From assembly GCA_018873245.2 (NCBI GenBank), contig JAEMBT020000007.1:5611129-5675128 (forward strand): a DNA stretch of 64,000 nt, in the 5' to 3' direction. The notes beneath the pieces are model-generated. The model saw nothing but the letters and a program-made list of their open reading frames with translations. It was not told the origin of the DNA and made no database searches. Origin of the DNA: Archegozetes longisetosus. Lineage: Eukaryota; Arthropoda; Arachnida; Sarcoptiformes; Trhypochthoniidae. Position 1 is the first letter of the stretch; every line of letters begins with the position of its first letter. The translations under genes were made by a program, and so were the position numbers. Positions 24,124 through 34,000 of this stretch are shown here, piece after piece.

Positions 24124-24570
24124 ATATATTATAATCAGAGAAACCCAAAATAGGTTAAAAATAGGTAAAATCATGAAATAGTGAAACAAACCCTCATACT
24201 AATTGTTCAAGTTTTTATCAAGAAATTATCAAATGAGTAGTTTTTGGTTATCTCTTAAGTTTTTTTCAACTTTGAATAACAATTTACAAAAATGATAAAA
24301 GCATAACATAACACTACATAAGTAAATAAATAAATAAACGTGTTTTAAATAGTGATATTCATTGCTTAAAATAATAAATTCAATTTTTTGACATATGTGT
24401 GAGTAATGTATTGAAACCTTAATATGTATTAAAAGTAACGATTCATTTAGTGTTTAGTCATTTGATTGTTTTCTGATAAAAACTTGAACAAATAGTATGA
24501 GGGTTTGTTTCACTATTTCATGATTTTACCTATTTTTGACCTATTTTGGGTTTCTCTGATTATAATATAT
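24124..24570. mobile_element. Foldback element with about 100-bp inverted repeats
   Basis: The left arm starts ATATATTATAATCAGAGAAA and continues through ATAGTGAAACAAACCCTCAT. The right arm is its near-perfect inverted copy, ending at 24570. Only a few mismatches occur in about 100 bases, so it is fairly young. The middle of about 250 bases is AT-rich and non-coding. The target duplication is unclear because both flanks are AT-rich. Confidence 0.85.
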
Positions 24571-24868
24571 TATATGGCGAATATGATAATTAAATATTAA
24601 AACATTGATCTGCAATTTTTCATAAACTTTGCCGCAATTAAATTATGCATTAATTAGTTTAAGTATTTTATAACTGTGTCAAAACACTTTCACTAAATGG
24701 TTGCAAATCAATACTTCGATGTCTTATTCAAAGTTAAACCTCATAAGCAAGAGTCAGCAGTCGTACTGCTCATCAATTCATTTGTTGTTTTCATAATCTA
24801 GTCAAGTTTGACTAAATTCAAATTAATTTAGTAATCATTTGATTGCTTGATATGATTTGTGGTTTAAT

Positions 24869-25265
24869 CAAAGAGTAGAGAATACAAGAGAGGACACTCT
24901 GTAGTAATTTTGGGTATAAAAAAAAACAGCGACATCTAATTGTCGGAATCAGATATTCTGCATTTCACTATTAAGTATAAGTTTTATTAGCGACTTTATA
25001 TTAGTTGGGCTGTGGTCGAATGGATAAGTATGATAAGCAACAAAGCTTGTAATCATAGCGGGTTCGAGCCCTTGTTTCTGAGTATTTTTTTTGCTCTGTC
25101 TTTCAAAAATATAGTTTTTCAGGTACCCAGTAAATTTTATTTTTTAAAAAAGTGCGCATTTACGCTATGTTTCTCCAGGTATCTAAAAGGTGGTGTTTTT
25201 AAAGTGCATGTTTTTGAGGCCCATCCTCCCCATAGAAGTGTCCTCTCTTGTATTCTCTACTCTTT
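24869..25265. mobile_element. Terminal-inverted-repeat element carrying a Pol III unit
   Basis: Perfect 30-bp inverted repeats begin CAAAGAGTAGAGAATACAAG at 24869 and end at 25265/25266. They are flanked by GGTTTAAT at 24861-24868 and 25266-25273, a 7- or 8-bp target duplication depending on whether the terminal G is counted. The size and duplication fit a hAT-type MITE. Its interior contains a tRNA-like A box, B box and T-run terminator (separate entry). Confidence 0.9.
25006..25092 (+). ncRNA. tRNA-like Pol III transcription unit inside a MITE
   Basis: A-box TGGTCGAATGG at 25013-25023 and B-box GGTTCGAGCCC at 25061-25071 are 48 bases apart start to start, as in tRNA genes. A run of eight T residues at 25085-25092 would terminate Pol III. 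The acceptor and T stems do not pair properly, so this is not a functional tRNA but a tRNA-derived head such as that of a SINE. Confidence 0.5.
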
Positions 25266-25547
25266 GGTTTAATTTGAACACTTGAAAACCATTCAGACTA
25301 TTAAGTGGAAAACAAAATTATCTATTCATTCAATTTTCAATTTTTTATAGTTGTTTACGAAAATTGTCATCAAAGATACGAATGAATTAGTGGAAAATTG
25401 GTTTTTATCTTAAACGTTACTTAAAATAGGAATGATTGAGCGAAATTGAATTAATAATTAATAAAAATGCTACAAAACTATTTTAACTTAGCCTATAAAT
25501 AATTGCAATCACTTCGACTGGAAGGAAATCAGTTAAGAGACTTCCCC

Positions 25548-26316
25548 GGTATTCATGGCACATGAGGAACACTCGGGAGGAGCCTGTCTTTAAGGTGGAT
25601 TTTAGGGAGGATCGCTTTCTATTTTAAATGATTTGAAGCAAAATAATGAAAATTTTATCAATTGTATCAAAATTAAACACAAGATGTCAAACAAATCTCA
25701 CTACTTTCAGATAAAAAATTTAATATTTCATGTATTTGTTTTCCAATATCTTTAATATTATAATCATTCATATCTACCGAACTCGAAACCAATCCTAAGT
25801 TTTTCTGAATGTCTAAATTCAATCATATATTAGAATTATTAATACATTTAAAAAAATTATTGGTATAAGTTTTACTTAACTCTAATAGACTTTAGCTTTG
25901 AATCGAAAGTAATAGTTATAAACCTGTGATTATGTTAAATAAAAACATTAATTTTTGGAATATAATTGAATGTAATTTATAACATAAAATATAATATAAT
26001 GTATATTATATTAAATATGGTTAAATATGACTATTCATTTTTTCAAATCAAATAATTTTAAACAATAAAATGTTACGATTTGTTTGTTTAGAAGAAATGT
26101 TTTGTACTTTTTATGATACCAAATGGAAAAAATTACAGTTTATTAACAACTGTCTTCAAGTTTTTAGTTTAGTAATAATTTTTGTTGACATCTTGTGTTA
26201 AAATGATCATTTAGTCATTTAAGATCAATACAATTGTCTGTATCAATAGATATAAGTTAATAAGACCAACCCAATTATAGTCTCCTCCCCAGTGTTCCTC
26301 ATATGCCATGAATACC
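25548..26316. mobile_element. TIR element (769 bp) with 9-bp target duplication
   Basis: The ends GGTATTCATGGCACATGAGG (25548) and the inverted copy ending CCATGAATACC (26316) form about 33-bp inverted repeats with a few mismatches. GACTTCCCC flanks both sides (25539-25547 and 26317-26325). Sub-terminal ACACAAGATGTCAA (about 25678) is also inverted at about 26187. A 9-bp duplication is typical of Mutator-like elements, though an 8-bp duplication plus one chance base is possible. No transposase is visible. Confidence 0.85.
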
Positions 26317-26442
26317 GACTTCCCCTCAAAATATGAAATGTCGAACAACTTGTGTGTTCAATTAAAGATAATCACAAAGGTTGAGACACTTGCGGCAAAA
26401 CCTTCATCAATAATTGTATTTGATTCGTACAAACAAGTCGTT

Positions 26443-26450
26443 TATATATG
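26443..26450 (+). promoter_or_regulatory. Possible TATA box of the DNase II-like gene
   Basis: TATATATG lies about 38 bases upstream of the first ATG of the DNase II-like gene. If used, the 5' UTR would be very short, so this is tentative. Confidence 0.3.
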
Positions 26451-26480
26451 ACACGACAAAAAACAACTAATAATTAAAAA

Positions 26481-27745
26481 ATGATTCATTTTTTTAAAAG
26501 CCATAACAATTATCTTATTTGTGATTGAATCGACTCATGGGTTGAGTTGTGTTGACGAGACTGGAAGCTATGTCGATTGGTTTATAGTCTATAAGGTGCC
26601 AAAACTAGAAACCTCTAAGATAGAAACACTTAAATCTGGTTTTGGGTATGCTTTCATAACTGATAAGACAACCAATTCAATTGATTGGACTCTCTCTAAG
26701 AAGTTCATTAATCGGGAAAACTCTATTTTTGGTCAAACAATTGGACCAGTTATTGGGCAAATGAACAAAGCTTCTGACGATATGTCGTATGTGGTATACA
26801 ACGATCAAACTCCTGGTAACTAATCTCTAATTAGGAACTAATAATTTTTTAAATCACTTGATAGAAGTTTTCTAAAGTGATTTCAATTTATAGATTCAAC
26901 GAGTTCGAGTTCGAGTTCAGCGCATTCTAAAGGATTATTTGCTATAGATAGCGAAGGAGGCTTTTGGCTAATGCATTCCGTGCCGAAATTCCCGACACTT
27001 TCTGGTTCCTATAAATATCCAGGTAATGGCAAACACAACGGACAGACAGCTATTTGTATTAGCATTGACTCTGAAGATACCAAAACTATTGACAACGTTG
27101 CCGTCCAATTGCTTTTCATGAGGCCTCGAATTTATGACATTTCAATAAGTGATGATTTGAAAACTAAAGCTAAACATTGGTCTGATTTAGAAAGGAAGAA
27201 GTGGACTACAAACGATACTAAAAGTCAACTTTCGATCACTAGCAAAAATGGGTTAGTATTGATTATTATTTTGACTATAAGCTTTCTGATGAAAATAATT
27301 GATTCCTTCTCTCATTCTTCAGACTGATTTTACGAGTTTTGCGAAGAGCGATAAATTTGCCCAAGATTTGTACTCAGACCTAATAGCAAACAGTTTAAAA
27401 GATAGTCTATTAGTTCAGAGCTGGCGAAACGGAGGTGGAAAGAAGTTAGAGTCCAACTGTTCCGATAAATACAAAGTACAGAATATCGACAAAATTCAGT
27501 TATTAACTGCTAAAAGCAGTTCTGCTTCGAATAACCTTAACTGGAACTCTACTGAAGATCATTCGAAATGGGTTATCACTAGCGATAATGTTAAGAATCG
27601 TTACACTTGTATTTCTGATATTAACCGTATGAAGTCTCAGTTCAAAAGAGGTGGTGGTTCTATTTGTATTAAATCTAACGATGTTTGGAACATATTCAAG
27701 AGAACTGTTGAATCGATTGAAGGATGTCGTATAAGATCAGCCTAG
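26481..27745 (+). CDS. DNase II-like acid endonuclease, secreted/lysosomal
   Basis: Three exons, about 26481-26815, 26894-27255 and 27323-27745, give about 372 residues. DNase II cuts double-stranded DNA at acid pH without metal, in lysosomes or digestive fluid. The mature N-terminus has the family motif ETGSYVDWFIVYKVP. The first active-site motif is HSKGLFAID (His about residue 122, HxKx4D), followed by GFWLMHSVPKFP. The second is DHSKW (His about residue 312). GQT and SFAKS...DLYSDLIA also match the family. A hydrophobic leader is encoded just before, but the only upstream ATG (26481) is in a different frame because of one extra T in the run at 26489-26495. I read this as a base-calling error or a recent frameshift. 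Everything downstream is intact. A broken tandem copy follows at 28431. Confidence 0.88.
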
Positions 27746-28298
27746 ACGTTCACCAATAATGCTTATAAAAGACGGATTATGTATGACTATATATGAAAAT
27801 CTTGCTATATTTCACTTTTTCATCGTTGAGCGCTTAGTTCCCAAAACTGTCCAAAATTGTCTTCAGGCTTTTAAAAATATCAAAAAACTTAAGATATATT
27901 GTTAAATAAGTTTAATAACGAAAGAATATTATCTTAATATAACTTCGTTTTGAAACTTTTATACTTAAGATTTTGAAGTAAATAAAATATTTTGTAAGCA
28001 ATAAAGAATATTTTAAGACAAATATTAATATTTTCCTAAATCTTCTTTTGAGTCGTTTTATCCTTTAAAAGTAGTTCGATTGATGCGAGCATTATATCTG
28101 CTCCATTCTTATAGTGCTCTAAAAGCAATATTTATTGCATTCATAAGCATTAGTTAAAGTTATAAAAATTTTTCAGATCATTTAGTTTTAAATTGCAATT
28201 ACTAGACGATTAAATTACTTGAAAATAAAGGAGGAAGCAATGAGATTTGAAAGCGTTGACAGGATGTTAAACGCTTGTTTCGTATTCACAGTAAATTT
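27746..28298. other. Intergenic between tandem DNase II copies
   Basis: AT-rich; several AATAAA motifs (for example near 27979 and 28001) could serve the DNase II-like gene. No other feature was seen. Confidence 0.4.
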
Positions 28299-28420
28299 AG
28301 TAAATTTAGTAGAACGAACTGATCGACTGTTGAGTAAAAGCGGCGACCCCTGGCCTTAGTTGTGGGCTGTGCAGGGGAAACAACAACAACAGTAAATTTA
28401 GTAGAACAAACTGATCGACT
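28299..28420. mobile_element. Truncated retroposon (62 bp) with 30-bp target duplication
   Basis: A 30-base sequence starting AGTAAATTTAGTAGAAC occurs at 28299-28328 and again at 28391-28420 with one mismatch. Between them is a 62-base GC-rich insert (28329-28390) containing GCGGCGACCCCTGGCC and ending in an (AAC)n tail. A long direct duplication plus a simple-sequence tail indicates target-primed insertion of a 5'-truncated LINE or SINE. It lies at the 5' edge of the DNase II pseudogene. Confidence 0.7.
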
Positions 28421-28736
28421 CAATTGTTAAGACGAATATGGAAGTCATGTAAACTTATCTATAGTTTACAAATTTCCTAATAAGCTCTCTGAGTCTCTGG
28501 CAGCCAAAGATAGATCAGGCTTGGGCTATGCAATCATAATTAATGAAGCAAGAAATTCTGGTGACTGGGTCATCTCTTCAAAGGATGTTACTCAAAAAGA
28601 TTGCAATTTGGCCAAAGTTATTGGACAAATTTTGAATAAAGATAAAAATATCAGTTTTGTTTTGTAGAGTTATCAGCTGTCAGGTATGCAAATGTGAAAA
28701 CAGTGTTGATAAAATGAGCTTTAATTACGTTTTATT

Positions 28737-28737
<1 letters not shown>

Positions 28738-28798
<61 letters not shown>
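28738..28798. repeat. (GA)n microsatellite
   Basis: About 30 uninterrupted GA units sit between the first and second remnants of the DNase II pseudogene. Confidence 0.97.
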
Positions 28799-28800
<2 letters not shown>

Positions 28801-29040
28801 AAAGGCAGCATACGCTAAAGGAATATTTGTATATAAAGAAGGAGACTTTAGTTAACACGTTCGATACAAAAATTTGCCAAATGCGGCAAAACGTATAAAT
28901 ATCTCAATACTCGCAATTGTACCGTATAAGCAGTTATTTGTATTAGAACAGAGACAAATACAGAAAATTGAAATAAATATAACTCTTATAAAGATGTGAC
29001 TAACCAAAGCAATGTTTAGTTTGCGTGAGATTTAGTATTG

Positions 29041-29422
29041 TACAGTTAAGGACTTTGAAATTTCCTAAGGGATAAGGAGCTAGCTTTTGGGGCTTAACTT
29101 TTCAAGTAAAACACTCATAATTTGAGAACTTTATAAATGATAAATGAAACACAAAGTTTGAAACGAACGTTTATTTTTATAAAATTTTTAATTCTCGTCA
29201 GTTCAGTAATAAGGAAATCAACTCTAAAGAAGATTATGTTTATTAGTAATGTGATGTTTACTATTTACTAACAAGCACAGACTACACTTCAAGATTTTTA
29301 GATTTTCATTTTCAAACATTAGTAGTCAAGGTAACAAACTTTTATTTCACTGAGTTGAGACAAAGTGAATTTTTACTAATGATCAGCAAAACCCTTAGGA
29401 AATTTCAAAGTCCTTAACTGTA
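29041..29422. mobile_element. Mariner-type MITE (382 bp)
   Basis: The inverted repeats TACAGTTAAGGACTTTGAAA (29041) and TTTCAAAGTCCTTAACTGTA (ending 29422) are perfect over about 30 bases. The terminal TA dinucleotides fit a Tc1/mariner target. The interior is non-coding. It is inserted in the DNase II pseudogene between its exon 2 and exon 3 remnants. Confidence 0.88.
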
Positions 29423-29840
29423 CTTCAACTCAAATTCAATACTTATTAAATCTAAAAAGACACAGTCACTTTTGAATTATTCGCAAAAATGTGGTGGATT
29501 TAGGAGAGACATGTATTCAGTACTAATCGCTACCACTTTTAAAAAGAATTTATTAATTCAGAGCTGGCGAAACGGTGAAGAAGGAAAGTTAGGCTCTGAG
29601 TATAAGGCTAATTATAATGTCCTAGATGTGAAAACAATTATACTAATCAAAGGCAGTTGGGGTCATACTTCACACCATTCAAAGTGGGCCATCACAAGTC
29701 AGGTCAAACAATCGTTAGTCATTTGTATTTTGGATATTTATCGTATGAAATTACAATTTGAGAGAAGCAGCAGTTGTGTCTGTAGTAGTTTGGAAAAGAT
29801 TTGGAAAATATCTAAGAAAAAGATCTTCGATCGAAATTGA

Positions 29841-31023
29841 TAGAAGAATGTAATGTGAGGAGACGTTTACCGGAATCATCAAAAAGTATTAACGGTTCGA
29901 GTTCTAGAATTTTTAAAACTAGGATAAAGGTTAAACCGTTTAAGAACAAGTTTCACAATGAGTTCACCAATTCCGGTGCCATATAATCAATAGACAGCTA
30001 TTGGCGTGATAACTTTTGAAACCATAACCAACGAAAGCAGAAGTTCTGAATCTTTGGTAACTAAAATCATCTAAATTGTTTAGTAAACCAACATCAATGA
30101 CTAATTCATTAGAAATTAGCCATATATTTGAATTTGAGTTAAATGTTTTAATTTGAAAATGTTTTTCAATGATACGATTCAATGATACATACATGTTTGT
30201 GTTAAAAAAGTATACATTTATAATAACTATAATATAATCCGAACTCTTATATTAATTTGAAATAATTTTTCTAACAAAAAACAAGATCGTAAACTTTAAT
30301 TTAGAAGAAAATGAAACACAATCACAGCTAAAATAGAAAATGTGGTAAAAATTGTCTTGTACCTTATTAATAACAATTATACATATTTGAAAATATAACA
30401 TGAGACAATTCTTAAATTTTAATCTTTCATACCATTGTACTGAAATTGAATTTGGCTAAAGTTGTAGTTTTCTAACGAGTATTAAGCGATAGATAAACGC
30501 AATGAATAAGATATTAATTTGTTTTTTCTACTTGTTAGTCATAGTAATCATAGGCAAATTAGTGTAAAGGCAGACATAACTAAAATGTTAACAAAGCATA
30601 CACTAAATTTTCACCAATAAACAAGTTACTCAACTCAAAGTAACCAAACATCACATTTGGTAACAAGAATACAATCACAAAATTATTCAACTCTTGCAAT
30701 GTTTGAGCAATAATTAATTCATTGAATTCATTACTTTCGACAAAGCTTTTGGTAGCGGGTCAACATTAAGATCTCAATTACTTGATTATATCCTTCTCTG
30801 AAACTCAAACGAAGTGCAGCCAAACTCAGGCCCAATAGTTAGTTATTGAGCGAAAATATTCCATTTAAAAAATTAACCAATTTTATAGATTGCCATTTCA
30901 AGCTGGTCTGTTTGGATACGGATCGACCTGTCAGGAAGAAATCTCATTCATTATTTGTTTCAGTGAAATCTTATCAATTTTCTGAACCTTCCACAAAATC
31001 AGCTGTACTTCCACAAACTCTAA
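29841..31023. other. Intergenic, AT-rich
   Basis: No supported gene. The short open frame 29964-30194 on the minus strand shows no family motif. The right end should contain the 3' UTR of the minus-strand arrestin-domain gene. Confidence 0.45.
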
Positions 31024-34000
31024 CTATTCAACTCTTATTACCTCTGAATATGCGGGTGGAGGTTGTGTTGGATTGTAATCGTGAACGTAAGCATACATTG
31101 GCGTGAATCTTGTGTCTCCAATTATATCTCCGTCTTCATCGTCTCCGATGTCAACTGATCCGTTAATACATTCCGCGTAAGTTGGGGGAGCTATAAAACA
31201 ATCAAATTTACAGACGTTATAAAATCGTGTAAATGATCAGAAGGAGTAATAAACTAACGCGTGGTTGAAATATCTTCTGATTCGAGATCAGCATATGCTG
31301 GTACTGGCGGGTAGAAAGTGATTCTGGCCTCAGAAGGAGCTAATAGCGGATCCCGATAGTGAGCGTTCGAAGTTTGCCTTCTTAAAGGAACAGTTCCAAC
31401 GATAATCGGCAGGTCAACAGTCAAATTGTAGGCTATAAGTGGTATCTGTAAGGTGATTCTAACAGCATAATCAACTTTAATGAGACAACAGTTGATAATA
31501 GACGGCGAAACGGCTGGAATTTTGAGCAGTTGTGCGTCCCAGTTGGCTGTCCTCCGAGGCTGTATTGCTAGTCCTGTAACTATTGTGAATTTGAATCGGC
31601 GGGACCGAGACTTCCCCCCGGCCAGGAATGTCTGCGTCTGATAGAGAGTCGCGTGCGGTATAATTGTTCGCCGTGAATGATTCTCGAAATCAGCAGTTAT
31701 TGCTATCGATTCGCCTAATCATAGTTTGTGTTGAATTTTGATTTTGATTAATTTGAGGAAAACATATTTCGGTAGCATTTAATTGGTTATTTATGGTTAA
31801 AATGGTTAGATTAGATGCGTAACTTATGTGAATTACATACCAGGACAATATCCGGTTCTATCAGTTCTAGCGTAGAGATGAATAGGTCCTAAAGTGCAAC
31901 ACCAACAACATAACGATTTTTCAATGCTATTTTCAACGGGTAACTGAAAATATAAATATAACTTTTGAAACTATCTAAAACGAGGTCAAAATATAAAATT
32001 GTTTAAATACTGACTCCACGTTTCAAAAACATTAGGATATAATCTTTTCAACAACAAAGTTAGCAATTTTGAGGCTTTTAATTATTACTTTCTACTGTAT
32101 TGTTAACTAAATTTTCTGATTAAATTTAGCTTTTAATTGCATAGTAAATTGACACGTAATTGCTACGTTTATATTCAATGCTAATCAACATATTTAAATA
32201 GCTTGAAAACTTAAATCATCTTAAGAGTAAGAGCAGCAAGTATTCAGTTATAAACTAATTAACTTACGAAATTTCAAATTACTCTCAGTTACAAGCCTAC
32301 AATGTCAATAAGATTAATTATTTTCCAAGTTTAAAACTGTCTTTTGAAAGAATAGCAATCTTAGATTATTGACTGTTTTTATTCAAAGTTCGTACCGCAT
32401 TCGATCATTCAAAACATTAAGATTAGGTAAGTTTATTTAATTTAAATTATGAATCATATTTGCAGAAAGCTATCAATCCTTTTAAGTTTATTTTGAGACA
32501 AGTTTCTGGTATTTTAGGTTAAAAGCTAAAAGCATTCATAAGTATATGGAATTTTCTGAAAATATCTTTTTCTCAAATTGCATAATAAATTGGTTGAAAA
32601 TTTTCAGGAAGAGCAAAAAGTGCTCAAATGCATCAAATTTGAACTCAAGTTATGAGTGTTTCGAACATTACTTTTGGAATAAATTCAGTTAATTCGTTAG
32701 TCATATAATCAATCAGAAAAATTTGGCAGAGATTTAGAAACACTTTACATTATGTAACATGTTTGGCGCCATAATTTACCAATTCTAACTTTTTTTCAAT
32801 TTCTATTTTTCAGAAAATGTAATTTATTTCAATCATGAAAAGTATAGAGTTTGGGCCATTAAAATGATGCATGGTTACAAGAAAAGCAGCTAACACATAT
32901 CATCTTCCTCATCGTGTGCATCAATTTTAACTTAACTTTCAATTTTGATTTCTCTTTTACCTAAAACTATTTAGAATTGAATCTCGTATTAGATGAATAT
33001 TTTGAAAAGATAGAAACGTTGGCATGGAAAAGCTCTCTTAGCTCTCGCATCACGATTTCAAAATAGAGCATGCATATAGATCAATTCAAATAAAGATTTT
33101 TGACGTTTTGTTAAAGAATACGTTTGAAAGTCTTACACCAGGTATAGTTCAATTAAGCGATTATTCAACCATATGATAAAATTTCTGTGTCTATAAGGAT
33201 TAGCTAAAGAATAATCCAACTCAAGTTTCAGCAATGCATCAGATTTAAATACTTGTGTAAACTGAATTGAAATTTCACAAGTTTTACTAAGTAAATTACA
33301 ACGAATTTTGTTGAAAAATCTCAAATGTAGTTCAAATTCGAAGAATAACGAATTTTCAAAATTCTTAAGTCCTTATTGTATTCGCTATTTCAATAAATTA
33401 ACATTTCAGACATATATTTCATTCCTTTTGGTCAAAATTTTTGGGCAATGAATTGTCAATCCATTTGAATTGAAAGTGAAAATTGGCAAACATTAGAAAT
33501 GTCTAAAAATAAGTTGACTAAATTTAAGTGAAGTCACTGTTAACCATATAATTGATATTGTATTGAAATATTAGCTTAAGCAATATAACGAGCGCTCAAC
33601 TAATTCTTTATTTCCACTCTTATGTTTCGAAAGATCGAAATAATTTATGAGTTATCACCAGACTTTCAAATTCGATGTATTTAGCTTTGATTGCCAATAA
33701 AGCTAATGATTCATAAAAGATTTCAAACTATCTAACACTTAAAACTTGTTAAATGAGTTTCTGAAACTTTGTCATACGTTTGCGATAATCATAGAAATGG
33801 TGATAATAGCTCTTAAACCTATTATTGCATAATAACACATTCCTAAAAAACAAATGTGGGACGAACTGCCAAAAAGTGAATCATTTCTCAATTACTACTA
33901 TCTTTTATTGCTATATCAAAAGATTCTCATAATAACTAGGATTTGAGTCAAATGTACATTATATAGAAATAGGCTTTTTATTGCTATAATTTAATGTCGA

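Larger units (their letters stand above)
28431..29840 (+). pseudogene. DNase II-like tandem pseudogene
   Basis: Three pieces follow the exon order of the intact neighbour. Piece 1 (28431-28665) reads DEYGSHVNLSIVYKFPNK with SGLGYAIIINEARNSGDW. Piece 2 (28797-28855) reads PKAAYAKGIFVYKEGDF and then stops, with the first active-site His replaced by Tyr. Piece 3 (29465-29840) reads LLIQSWRNGEEGKLGSE, HHSKWAITS and DIYRMKLQFERSSS. Much of exon 2 is missing. A GA microsatellite separates pieces 1 and 2, and a 382-bp TIR element lies between pieces 2 and 3. It is clearly a dead duplicate of the gene at 26481. Confidence 0.85.

Noticed and set aside
25006..25080. Functional tRNA gene
   Set aside because: Internal promoter boxes and terminator are present but the acceptor and T stems do not pair.
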